From Flavobacterium sp. KMS (GTDB lineage: Bacteria > Bacteroidota > Bacteroidia > Flavobacteriales > Flavobacteriaceae): 62,344 bases of DNA. The stretch lies in assembly GCF_000813005.1 (NCBI RefSeq), contig NZ_JSYP01000028.1:1-62344 (forward strand), given 5' to 3'. The notes beneath the pieces are model-generated. The model was not told where the DNA came from and ran no database searches. It saw only the letters and a list, made by a program, of their open reading frames with translations. Position numbers and translations under genes: made by a program. This document shows, one piece after another, positions 36,001 through 44,757 of this stretch; the stretch's first letter is position 1; each line of letters opens with the position of its first letter.

Positions 36001-36521
36001 ACCACTCGCATACCGCGCCCTCCTCCGCCTGCAGCAGCCTTTAACATCAAAGGATATCCAATGCGATTTGCTTCTTCCTGAGCAATAGAAAATGAAGAAA
36101 GGTCTATTTTACTGTCTTCGATTAAAGGTACATTGGCAGCAAGTGCAATTTTTTTGGCAGCCACTTTATCACCTAATTGTTCCATGACTTCTGGATTGGG
36201 GCCAATCCATAAAATACCATTCTCGGCACATTTAGTAGCAAATAGTACATTCTCTGATAAAAAACCATACCCAGGATGAATAGCATCGATCCCTTCGGCT
36301 TTGGCAACTTTAATGATTTCATCAATATCAAGATAGGGCTTTAGGGGGTCTGTATCTTTGCCTATCTGATACGCCTCATCGGCTTTGTAGCGGTGCAGGG
36401 AATACCTATCTTCATAGGTATAAATAGCTACAGTTTTAATTTTTAATTCCGCGGCAGCGCGAAAAATACGTAGTGCAATCTCTCCTCTATTTGCAACTAG
36501 TAATTTAGAAATTGTTCTCAT
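33084..36521 (-). CDS. pyc: Pyruvate carboxylase
   Basis: This 1145-aa biotin enzyme carboxylates pyruvate to oxaloacetate for the TCA cycle and gluconeogenesis. All parts are present in one chain: biotin carboxylase at about 1-450 (start SKLLVANRGEIALRIFRAA, AAAGGGGRGMRVV glycine loop, FIEVNPRIQVEHTVTEEV), carboxyltransferase at about 530-800 (TDCTMRDAHQSLLATRVRT metal site), the PYC_OADA domain, and a C-terminal biotinyl domain with Lys1110 in EAMKMENTV. Length is normal. It is monocistronic with its own terminator. Confidence 0.97.
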   Translation of the reverse strand: MRTISKLLVANRGEIALRIFRAAAELKIKTVAIYTYEDRYSLHRYKADEAYQIGKDTDPLKPYLDIDEIIKVAKAEGIDAIHPGYGFLSENVLFATKCAENGILWIGPNPEVMEQLGDKVAAKKIALAANVPLIEDSKIDLSSFSIAQEEANRIGYPLMLKAAAGGGGRGMRVVRKANQLEALFNEAKREAKTAFGDDTLFLEKFIENPKHIEVQLLGDNYGNIVHLFERDCSVQRRFQKVVEIAPAPNLKQETKDKLYKYALSIATKVNYNNAGTVEFLVDAAENIYFIEVNPRIQVEHTVTEEVTGIDIVRSQILIACGHKLSSPGIYIMGQESLKCSGFAIQCRITTEDPANDFTPDYGTIIAYRNAGGYGIRIDEGSSYSGVKISPFFDSMLVKITARGRTLEGTSQRLLRTLKEFTIEGVKTNIPFLENLIVHPDFQAGNITVNFIGDNPSLMKIKRKSDNVTKNLAFIGNIIVNGNADVPFIVPDKKFLTPKLPIPSSAFHDNGTKQLLDQLKPKGFSNWIKEQKQILYTDCTMRDAHQSLLATRVRTIDMMPFAETFTKDFPQMFSMEVWGGATFDVAMRFLNECPWSRLEQMRKAMPNVLLQMLIRGSNGVGYTAYPDNLVEKFIEVSAQKGIDVFRIFDSLNSIDNMKNSINAVLTNTDSLAEVCMGYSGDILNPERPKFNLNYYLDLAKRIEDTGAHILCIKDMAGLLKPYAAEKLITELKKSIDIPIHLHTHDTAGIQSATYLKAVEVGVDIIDVALSSMSGLTSQPNFNVFAEALKGTPRDSGLDVEKLNQYSNYWEDIREYYYPFESDLKSSTAEVYKHEIPGGQYSNLKPQAYSLGLETRMTAIKQAYQDANSLLGDIIKVTPSSKVVGDLAMFMVSSNLSKQDVLDQGTTLSFPNSVKGMLKGELGQPDGGWPIDFQQMVLKKEKPFLDLPNAHLTPIDFDNEFEAFQEKFSSSCTLADFISYQFYPKVFEDYFKTIEKYGDVSVIPSTTFFYGLKPNEEVIVNISEGKSIIVKFLYKSEPDLQGIRTVYFKLNGQTKAIEIKDKSIKTMNVQNRKALTAAEIGAPLPGLLSKIWIKEGEEIKQDQPLFTIEAMKMENTVLGKSGIIHKIHLNENSLVEKGDLLIEYLVE

Positions 36522-37201
36522 TCTAATAAATTAAGTTAAATATCCACAAAATAAAAACGGCTTATTCTGAACAACTTCTGAAGATAAAATCTATTAATTT
36601 ATATTGCTTAAAATCCAATTCTTCTCAGACTCCTTCCAATGGAATGGATAATAAATAAAGTAATTCTCTTAGTTCAGGTCATTCAAAATAAAAACATTTT
36701 TTATAGCTTCAGGAATTCTTTCTTCCCGTATTTGGTGTTCAAATTCATTGTTATATATGTTATAATTTTATAAATAATGTTCATTTATTCCCAATAAAAA
36801 ACTGATTTATAAGGCGCAACAAATATATAAAAGTTCTTGAGTTGACCACATTCAAGCTAAAAAGAAACAGTGTCATTTAATTTTTTTTATTACTTTTTTG
36901 AAGCGGGCTTTGAGATCCCAGCCGTTATTTTAATTTTTTATTTAGTTCTAAGTTTAAATCAGATTATAACGCTTAATCTCTTACATCAACTAATAAACCA
37001 TACCTCATCTCTCATTACTCAGGAAACCAAAAACAACGATTAATACTACATATATTGTAAATAATTACTGTAAGTGTATTTTTTATGTTAATTTAATATC
37101 AATACTGAATAACTTATGACTATTTTCTTTTCATGACAAAACTAATTTTGTAGTGCTTCGATAAAACATGTCCATTGTCGATTAACCTACAACTTTATGC
37201 A
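36522..37201. other. Long intergenic region between pyc and the metalloprotease adhesin
   Basis: No gene is supported on either strand in this stretch of about 680 bases. A TAATTTTG box at 37143-37150 lies about 52 nt before the adhesin ATG at 37202 and is its likely -7 element. The pyc promoter should lie at the left end but no perfect box was seen. Confidence 0.5.
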
Positions 37202-40200
37202 ATGAAAAAATTACACATCCTAGCCTTGTTTGCTTTTTTTTCCTTCACTTTAGTCGCTCAAGTACAACAGTCTGGTACATTGCCAATGGGATGTAAACCC
37301 GCAAATGTTCCTGCTCCGGTCCCGATTAAATCAAACCTACAAAGCAAATTAAAGGCTGTAGCAGCCACAGGAATAACAGGAAATGTAGAAAGTATTCATA
37401 GTGCTTTTGTAAACTGGCAAACTGGAGGTTTTACAAGCTTCTCTATCGGAACAGGCTCAGTTCCTAATGGTCCTAATTCGCAAAATATTCGTTGGAGTCA
37501 AGGTTTGAATAATACAGATAAGACGACTTACGGCTATAGCTATGAAGAATTACGTTTAACGGCTCTCGCTTTGGGAACTACATTTATGCAAGGGCAAAAT
37601 TTTTATTTTCACTTATTAAATGGTGGTACAGACACAGTGATTGGTCCGTTAAATTTTACATGGCAAAATTTGGGTACAGCTGGCAATATGGTAAATGTTA
37701 CTATAGAGACGCAATTTGGAGTCAATGGATTGGGAGGTTTTGCCAATTGGCAAGCTACCAATATGATGGATTTTTACAGCAAAGTAATCCCCATTATAGC
37801 GCAAATATATGGTCCGTCCTCTCACTCTTATACAGTAAATGTTGTGAATGATGGTAATGCTTCTGGGAGTAATACATTTTATAATGGCCCTAACTGGATT
37901 TCGACTCAATATACTGCTGATGCTTTTGGCAAGATGACTCAACCACGCTTAATGGTGCATGAACTTTTGCATGCCTGGCGTGATAATGTGTGTTTGTCTT
38001 CTGATAATCTTTGGCATTACCAAAATACTTTAAGTGGTTTTGAAGAAGGTATGGCAGAATGTGTTGCGCAGATTGTAATGGATAAGTTTGCTGCTGCATA
38101 TCCTAATTACTTCCCTGCAGGAACTGCTTATCTAAATAAGCATTGGGGACATGAGGACGGTTATGCCTTTGATTGGGATTATGATTTTCAGAACCACTCT
38201 CAACTTACCACTACTGATTTTTGGTCAAGTGATCAAGGTATTGGAGCACATTGGGAACGCTATGGTACGAGTTCGGCTGCTTTTTATAAAATGTATGTTG
38301 AAGATTCTGATGTTTTCAAAAAATTCAATGCTGAATATTACAGAAGAATGAATGCCGATCATACGCTGTTAACATCGCGATCTTTACTCGTGGACATTTT
38401 TAGTACGGTACTCCCTAAGGTTGAAGAAAAAGAAACCAATTTGTGGATAGATAAACAACGTGTTTTAGATTGTAAAGTGATACCAGGGAAAAAAGTGCAT
38501 ATGCTCAGTTTTCAGGGTGCCGATGGAGTGCGCGATATGGGACATGATAATAGAATCCATTTAATTGAAACTCAAAATTTACCTGGAGGAAACGAGTGGT
38601 CCTGGGATAAATTAGATAACTCTGGTAATATTACTCAACGTTGGTTTCATCAACTTAATAATTCATCTGGAAAAATTGATATCGTAAATTATACAACTGG
38701 AGCGGTTAATAACACGCTAAATTTTAGAAACAATGATGCTGGATATTATGGACCTAATCAAGGTCCTTGTTTGCCACCAAGTTTAACAGGTACACCTTGT
38801 TTTCCAACAGGAATAGATGGTCATGGCTTGTACACAACTTCTGCAGATCGTGCAATCACTAATGGGGGAATAAACGATGGAAGTTGGTATAATGGATTGG
38901 GACTTAATGCCGACAGGATTATTTATAAGATACAAACTACTGGTTTATACATTTATAATATTGAATTTCAATCTGGAGGGGCTGTTAAAGGTAAATACTA
39001 CCGATTACATGGTAATGGGTTTATTGGTAAAGATGGCTTATATGCTGGGGTGCGCAATAATGATGATACTCCTGTTTTAGGTAAAATGTATGTGGAGCAA
39101 AAAAATACTGTGAGCCCAATAGCAGGAGAAGAAACGGCTATTACTATAAATAACGGAACTCTCATCGCTCCAAGAATTTGGACATCTATTGCCGAAACCC
39201 AATCACAATTTAAAGCAGGAAGAGTTGATACCCGCTACTCTAAACCTGGAAAAGTGCATGCTATTTATGTAAACAGTGATTGTTCTAAACCTCAAAAAAT
39301 AGGCTTCAGGAATATTACATACGGAAGTACTGTTTCGGGGGTGCAAATGTTTTTGTTTAATGTAGATGATTTTGAAGATATACTTTATACTGAGTCTATG
39401 CCTACCCTATTGTGCGAAGGATACCAAGCAGATTTTAGTGTTGAAAATAATTTCCCAAAGTATCTCGATACAGATTCCAGAGTTACTTATAAATGGAAGA
39501 ATCCATTGGGGACAGTCGTTTCTACGTCTAATAAATATACTATCTCCGCTGTAACACCTCAAGATGCTGGTATTTATACCTTAGAAATTACTTCTTTTGA
39601 TTGCCTGATTACAAGAACCAAAGAACTAGTGGTTACCCCTAGCGTGGTTCTTGAACCAAGCGTTGTTACGCCAATTTCTCTTTGTGCCAACAGCACTATC
39701 GATTTAAAAGTAAGCGGAACTTTACCTACAGGTACTACTTATTCATGGACTGGACCCAACGGCTATTCTAATACAACCCAAAATCCGAGTATTACCAATG
39801 CACAAACAATTAATGCAGGTATTTATGAAGTAACCTGTACAGTTAAGGATTGTGATGGTAGTACAGACATTATAAAAAAAGAACAGATACAGGTTGGTAT
39901 AAATTCAATATTAAAGCCTAAGATTTCATGCGGAGTACCATCACAAAATGTGGTATCTTTTCTATGGGAAGCAGTTGCGGGAGCTACTGATTATACAATC
40001 TCTTATCAAGTAAATACTAATCTAATCCAAAATATTGGAGCCATTGGTAATGTCTTAACCTATAGTGTAACCGGATTACAACCATCCGATAATGTCGAGA
40101 TTTTTGTAACTCCAGTAGGTAGTCTTGGTACTTGTTTTGACGTTGAAAAATATAGTTGCCAAGCCAGTACAGCACCAACTTGTAGCATTCCGGTAGCACA

Positions 40201-42247
40201 AGTAGTTACTACAGCGGTAATTACTTGCTTGAGTCCTTCGGTTACGCTAAATGGCACAGGCTCGACAACCGGTGCTGGTATCGATTATCAATGGACAACA
40301 ACTGATGGCTCAATTGTCAGCGGAGCAACAACATTAAACCCAATTGTAGATGCTGCAGGTACTTATAAGTTAATTGTAACCAATACAGCTGGTGGAGGTT
40401 GTAGTTCTCTTCCGGTAACTGTTAATGTTACAGGAGCATATTCATTACCAACAGTTCCAACATTAACGGGTCCAAATTCCATTTGCTTAGGATCGGATGC
40501 TAATTTTACAATAACTGGGAAAACTGGTGATAATGTGAGTTATACAGGAGCCGTTTCAGGAACAGCTGTAATAGGAACAACAGGTTCTGTAGTGGTAACA
40601 ATTCCTTCAGTAATTTCAAATACGACCTTAAATTTAACAAATACTACGGATGGTATCTGTAGTCAGGCTCTAACAGGAATAACTAAGACTATCAATATTC
40701 AAATAACTCCAAATGCAGGAACAAACGGTACTTTAACTTTATGTTCAGGAACTACTCCTACCAATGCACAATTGTTTGCTCAGTTGGGCGGAACACCAGA
40801 TACAGGAGGTGTTTGGGCTAATGTTGGTAATGTTTATACTTATACTGTAAATGCTGTTTCTCCTTGCAATATAGCTGCTACAGCAACTGTAACCTTAAAT
40901 ACGCAAGCTGTTCCCAATGCAGGAACAAATGGAACGTTGACTTTATGCTCAGGAACTACTCCTACCAATGCTCAATTGTTTGCTCAATTGGGCGGAACGC
41001 CAGATACAGGTGGTGTTTGGACTAATGCTGGTGATATTTATACTTATACTGTAAATGCTGTTTCTCCTTGCAATCTATCTGCTACAGCTACAGTAACTAT
41101 AAATAGACAAACAACTCCGAATGCGGGAACAAACGGAACGTTGACTTTATGCTCAGGAACTACTCCTACCAATGCACAATTGTTTGCTCAGTTAGGAGGA
41201 ACGCCAGATACAGGTGGTATTTGGACTAATGTTGGTAATGTTTATACTTATACTGTAAATAGTAGTTCTCCTTGCAATCTATCTGCTACAGCTACAGTAA
41301 CTATAAATAGGCAAACAACACCAAATGCAGGAACAAACGGAACGTTAACTTTATGTTCTGGAACGACTCCTACCAATGCACAATTGTTTGCTCAGTTAGG
41401 TGGAACGCCAGATACAGGTGGTATCTGGACTAATGTTGGTAATATTTATATTTATACTGTAAATAGTAGTTCGCCTTGCAGCCAAACCGCTACTGCTATT
41501 GTAACCTTAAATATTCAAACAGCTCCCATTGCAGAAGCAGGTAGTCCAGTTATAATTACTTGTGCTTCATCAACAATTATGCTTAATGGAGCTGGTTCTG
41601 ATATTTCGGGTGTTACTTATTTATGGACTGGGGGAACCATCGATAGTGGTGCCAATACTTTAACTCCTGTTGTTAGTTCCAGTGGAGTCTATACTTTAAC
41701 AGTCACAAATAGTACTTTGGGATGTGCTTCTAGTGATACTGTTTTAGTTACACAAAATATTGAGAATCCAGATTTTTCTTTTTCCGAAACAGGAGTTAAT
41801 CAATATACAATTGTTGCATCAGGTGGTACTGCTCCTTATCAATATAGCATTAATAGCGCTAATAGTTATACCTCCAATCCAATTTTTAAGATTGATCACT
41901 CTGGAAATTATACCATTTATGTTAAAGATAACAAAGGTTGTTTCTCTACTGAAACAGCATATTTAGCTTATGAAGGAATAGAGTTTCCTAAATTTTTCTC
42001 ACCAGATGGAAATGGAAGTAATGATTATTGGTATCCTACAAGAATAGAAGATTATCCAAATTTAGAAGTTTCAATATTTGATAGATATCAGAGATTAATC
42101 ATGAATTTTAAAGGGAATACAACAATGGGATGGGATGGTACATATCAAGGAAAACCTTTACCAACTGGGGATTATTGGTACGTTATTAAAACTAATAATG
42201 ATAAGGATAGAAGAGAATTTATTGGCGGAATGACTTTATTTAGATAA
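37202..42247 (+). CDS. Secreted zinc metalloprotease-adhesin with type-B T9SS sorting domain
   Basis: The start is the ATG at 37202 (1681 aa); a TTG nine codons earlier is less likely. The protein has a signal peptide (KKLHILALFAFFSFTLVAQ). A gluzincin-like protease domain follows with His253-Glu254-xx-His257 in MVHELLHAWRD and a downstream GFEEGMAE (Glu282/286) as likely third ligand. After it come Ig-like domains (about 740-920), a fibronectin-like part, four identical-length 68-residue repeats (40712-41527), another Ig domain, and a C-terminal gliding-type domain from FPKFFSPDGNGSNDYW to GGMTLFR, the type-B signal for T9SS export. It should be surface-attached or released. Its PorP/SprF partner starts 2 bp after its stop. 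Confidence 0.9.
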   Translation: MKKLHILALFAFFSFTLVAQVQQSGTLPMGCKPANVPAPVPIKSNLQSKLKAVAATGITGNVESIHSAFVNWQTGGFTSFSIGTGSVPNGPNSQNIRWSQGLNNTDKTTYGYSYEELRLTALALGTTFMQGQNFYFHLLNGGTDTVIGPLNFTWQNLGTAGNMVNVTIETQFGVNGLGGFANWQATNMMDFYSKVIPIIAQIYGPSSHSYTVNVVNDGNASGSNTFYNGPNWISTQYTADAFGKMTQPRLMVHELLHAWRDNVCLSSDNLWHYQNTLSGFEEGMAECVAQIVMDKFAAAYPNYFPAGTAYLNKHWGHEDGYAFDWDYDFQNHSQLTTTDFWSSDQGIGAHWERYGTSSAAFYKMYVEDSDVFKKFNAEYYRRMNADHTLLTSRSLLVDIFSTVLPKVEEKETNLWIDKQRVLDCKVIPGKKVHMLSFQGADGVRDMGHDNRIHLIETQNLPGGNEWSWDKLDNSGNITQRWFHQLNNSSGKIDIVNYTTGAVNNTLNFRNNDAGYYGPNQGPCLPPSLTGTPCFPTGIDGHGLYTTSADRAITNGGINDGSWYNGLGLNADRIIYKIQTTGLYIYNIEFQSGGAVKGKYYRLHGNGFIGKDGLYAGVRNNDDTPVLGKMYVEQKNTVSPIAGEETAITINNGTLIAPRIWTSIAETQSQFKAGRVDTRYSKPGKVHAIYVNSDCSKPQKIGFRNITYGSTVSGVQMFLFNVDDFEDILYTESMPTLLCEGYQADFSVENNFPKYLDTDSRVTYKWKNPLGTVVSTSNKYTISAVTPQDAGIYTLEITSFDCLITRTKELVVTPSVVLEPSVVTPISLCANSTIDLKVSGTLPTGTTYSWTGPNGYSNTTQNPSITNAQTINAGIYEVTCTVKDCDGSTDIIKKEQIQVGINSILKPKISCGVPSQNVVSFLWEAVAGATDYTISYQVNTNLIQNIGAIGNVLTYSVTGLQPSDNVEIFVTPVGSLGTCFDVEKYSCQASTAPTCSIPVAQVVTTAVITCLSPSVTLNGTGSTTGAGIDYQWTTTDGSIVSGATTLNPIVDAAGTYKLIVTNTAGGGCSSLPVTVNVTGAYSLPTVPTLTGPNSICLGSDANFTITGKTGDNVSYTGAVSGTAVIGTTGSVVVTIPSVISNTTLNLTNTTDGICSQALTGITKTINIQITPNAGTNGTLTLCSGTTPTNAQLFAQLGGTPDTGGVWANVGNVYTYTVNAVSPCNIAATATVTLNTQAVPNAGTNGTLTLCSGTTPTNAQLFAQLGGTPDTGGVWTNAGDIYTYTVNAVSPCNLSATATVTINRQTTPNAGTNGTLTLCSGTTPTNAQLFAQLGGTPDTGGIWTNVGNVYTYTVNSSSPCNLSATATVTINRQTTPNAGTNGTLTLCSGTTPTNAQLFAQLGGTPDTGGIWTNVGNIYIYTVNSSSPCSQTATAIVTLNIQTAPIAEAGSPVIITCASSTIMLNGAGSDISGVTYLWTGGTIDSGANTLTPVVSSSGVYTLTVTNSTLGCASSDTVLVTQNIENPDFSFSETGVNQYTIVASGGTAPYQYSINSANSYTSNPIFKIDHSGNYTIYVKDNKGCFSTETAYLAYEGIEFPKFFSPDGNGSNDYWYPTRIEDYPNLEVSIFDRYQRLIMNFKGNTTMGWDGTYQGKPLPTGDYWYVIKTNNDKDRREFIGGMTLFR
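40712..41527 (+). repeat. Four 204-bp tandem repeats in the metalloprotease adhesin
   Basis: Units begin AATGC(A/G)GGAACAAA at 40712, 40916, 41120 and 41324, an exact 204-bp period (68 codons). Each encodes NAGTNGTLTLCSGTTPTNAQ, then LFAQLGGTPDTGG and a TVN..SPC segment. DNA identity between copies is very high, so copy number could change by recombination. Confidence 0.95.
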
Positions 42248-42248
42248 A

Positions 42249-43190
42249 ATGAAAAAAACAAACAAAATAGTATTATTACTTTTCATAATAGCTAGTCTTC
42301 CCACTTATGGGCAAGAATTACAACTAGCACCAACTAGCCAATATTTAGCAGATAATCCGTATGTTATTGCTGGAGCCTACGCAGGTATTGGTGAATTTTA
42401 TAAAATACGTCTTACTGGCGAAACACAATGGTTAGGAGTAGAAGATGCACCACAAACACAATCATTATCCTTTGATGCCAGAATTGCAGACCGCTCAGGC
42501 ATTGGTGCCATTTTTTTTAATGATAAAAATAGGAATACTTCTCAAAAGGGAGGACAGTTAACTTATGCTCATCATATTACTTTATCAGAGTTTAATAATC
42601 AGTATTTGTCATTTGGGCTCTCTTATAAGTTTACGAATTTTAATATTGATATATCCGACATTAACACATCTGATCCGAGTGTCCAGTCTTATAATGTGAA
42701 TAACTCAAATTTTGATTTAAGCTTTTTATATCGTTTAGAAAATTTTTTCGTCAGTTTCAATGCGGTTAATATTTTAAATAAATCAGTAAAACCTACAATC
42801 TTAAAAGAGCCAATGAATATTAGAAACTATTATTTATATACAGGATTTCTTTTAAAAAATAAATTTACTTCTATAGAATATGAACCATCTATTCTATATC
42901 AAATATACGAAAGTGATGGTCGGTCAAGTCTTGATCTTAACCTTAAGATTCGGAAAATGACTGATGAAAATTATATTTGGGGAGGTATAAACTTACGATT
43001 GTTAGCCGATCAATCATTTAAGCCTAATTCAATCGCACCCTTAGTAGGATTCAGACAAAATAAGTTTTATGCCGCTTACTCCTTTAATATTAGTTTAAAT
43101 CAACTTCAAAATCATAACTCAGGAACACATATGTTAACTATTGGATTTGATTTTAAGAATAGATCAAGTAACTGTAGTTGTGTAAATTAA
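42249..43190 (+). CDS. PorP/SprF-family T9SS outer-membrane protein
   Basis: This 313-aa outer-membrane beta-barrel has a signal peptide ending ASLPTYGQ and the family opening LQLAPTSQYLADNPYVIAGAYAG. Later strands are typical, such as GIGAIFFNDKNRNTSQKGGQLTYAHHI. SprF-like proteins are encoded directly after a type-B T9SS substrate and are needed for its secretion or surface attachment. Here the ATG comes one base after the adhesin stop, so the two are translationally coupled and form a dedicated pair. Confidence 0.93.
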   Translation: MKKTNKIVLLLFIIASLPTYGQELQLAPTSQYLADNPYVIAGAYAGIGEFYKIRLTGETQWLGVEDAPQTQSLSFDARIADRSGIGAIFFNDKNRNTSQKGGQLTYAHHITLSEFNNQYLSFGLSYKFTNFNIDISDINTSDPSVQSYNVNNSNFDLSFLYRLENFFVSFNAVNILNKSVKPTILKEPMNIRNYYLYTGFLLKNKFTSIEYEPSILYQIYESDGRSSLDLNLKIRKMTDENYIWGGINLRLLADQSFKPNSIAPLVGFRQNKFYAAYSFNISLNQLQNHNSGTHMLTIGFDFKNRSSNCSCVN

Positions 43191-43303
43191 GATTCTATTA
43201 CTTATATAACTTTCTGTTTTTCAGATTCAAAGCTTTTAAAGTCTAAGTGATTTTATATGCTCCTTTTTATAAATCGATGGTATTAAGAGTTTTTGAAACA
43301 AAA

Positions 43304-43342
43304 AAACCTCCAAAATTATTTAATCTTGGAGGTTCACTTTTT
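43304..43342. terminator. Bidirectional terminator between converging genes
   Basis: ACCTCCAA (43306-43313) pairs with TTGGAGGT (43326-43333), with A6 on the left and a T-rich tail on the right. It serves both the rightward SprF gene and the leftward monooxygenase gene. Confidence 0.88.
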
Positions 43343-43351
43343 TATAAAAAA

Positions 43352-44383
43352 CTAACGCCAGCCCAATTCTGGAGCAATATATTTTAATATAGCCGACAGT
43401 ATATGTACATTGTAGTCAACACCCAATGTGTTGGGTATGGTCAACAGCACCGTATCGGCTTCCTGAATAGCTTCATCCTGTGCCAATTCTGCAATGAGTT
43501 TCTCTGGCTCAGCAGCATAACTCTTTCCGAAGATTGCTCGTTTATCTCTCTCAATATTACCAAAACTATCTGATCCTTTACCCTGATCTCCAAAGTAGTA
43601 TTTGTCCTGATCATTAACCAGTGCAAAAATAGAACGGCTTACCGAAACTCGTGCCTCGTACTTATGTCCTGCTTTTTTCCAGGCTTCTTTATATAACCTG
43701 ATCTGTTCGGCCTGTTGAACATGGAAAGGTTTACCATTTTCGTCATACTTCAGGGTAGAACTTTGCAGGTGCATCCCGTTTTCGGCCGCCCAAATTGCAG
43801 TAGCATTAGAGGCTGCTCCCCACCAGATTCGTTCTCGTAAACCTTCAGAATGTGGTTCAAGGCGCAATAAACCTGGTGGATTTGGGAACATCGGATATGG
43901 GTTTGGCTCAGCAAATCCCACACCGTTTAACTTATCTAAAAACTCCAAAGCTTTCTTGCGTCCCATATCAGCATCTGTTTCACCTTCCATGGGTTCATAA
44001 CCAAAAGAACGCCAACCATCAATGACCTGTTCCGGCGATCCTCTGCTGATTCCTAATTGCAAACGTCCTCCCGAAATTAAGTCTGCAGCACCAGCATCTT
44101 CCACCATATATAACGGATTTTCATACCGCATATCGATTACTCCTGTCCCAATCTCTATTTTACTCGTTTTAGCACCAATGGCCGAAAGTAAAGGAAAAGG
44201 CGATGCCAGCTGTGTAGCAAAATGATGCACTCGAAAATAAGCGCCGTCCAGACCAATTTCCTCAGCAGCCACTGCCAAATCAATAGATTGAAGCAGTGTA
44301 TCAGCAGCAGTACGAGTTTGATAGGAAGGATGATTGGCCCAATGCCCAAACGATAAAAATCCTATTTTCTTCATAGATAGCAT
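43352..44383 (-). CDS. LLM-class flavin-dependent oxidoreductase
   Basis: This 343-aa cytosolic protein of the bacterial luciferase-like family has KKIGFLSFGHWANHP at the N-terminus, GLDGAYFRVHHFATQLASPFPLLSAIGAKTSKIEIGTGVID and RLQLGISRGSPEQVIDG, the barrel and flavin-binding strands. It is probably an FMN-dependent monooxygenase of unknown substrate. Either ATG 44383 or 44374 may start it. Single gene. Confidence 0.92.
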   Translation of the reverse strand: MLSMKKIGFLSFGHWANHPSYQTRTAADTLLQSIDLAVAAEEIGLDGAYFRVHHFATQLASPFPLLSAIGAKTSKIEIGTGVIDMRYENPLYMVEDAGAADLISGGRLQLGISRGSPEQVIDGWRSFGYEPMEGETDADMGRKKALEFLDKLNGVGFAEPNPYPMFPNPPGLLRLEPHSEGLRERIWWGAASNATAIWAAENGMHLQSSTLKYDENGKPFHVQQAEQIRLYKEAWKKAGHKYEARVSVSRSIFALVNDQDKYYFGDQGKGSDSFGNIERDKRAIFGKSYAAEPEKLIAELAQDEAIQEADTVLLTIPNTLGVDYNVHILSAILKYIAPELGWR

Positions 44384-44757
44384 TATTATAATTTATAATT
44401 CCAAATATACGCATCATTATCGAGTGAGTCTACAGCCTTTTTATAGAAAGTGTTTATTGGAGCTCCTCCCCTTATTTACTATAAAAAAATTAAATCTTTT
44501 GTAGTGATGCCATTTTATGATGGTTAAATTATAAGGTTCTGTCGGATTGCTATTTTGGAAAACAAACGTTTACTATAAACTCTGGCAGTACTGATATTTG
44601 AGCCACTTTTATCAATATTTATTATATCTGGTTTACAATTATTCTCAATTACCTTTATTTAAAATATCTAAACACCCATCCTCTGTCTTTGCTTAGTCAA
44701 CAAAAAAAGTCAATTATATTGTGGGGCATAGTCAACTAAATATAGAATCATTTAACT
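44384..44757. other. Intergenic region between the Tc locus and the monooxygenase
   Basis: No ORF is seen. On the minus strand a TATATTTG box (plus 44402-44409) fits the -7 consensus for the monooxygenase gene. The sequence just after the TcA stop has repeated AGTCAAC motifs (about 44693-44745) but no strong terminator hairpin. Confidence 0.45.

Noticed and set aside
44693..44745. Repeated AGTCAAC motifs after the TcA gene considered as terminator or att site
   Set aside because: They are direct, not inverted, repeats and no integrase or tRNA is nearby.
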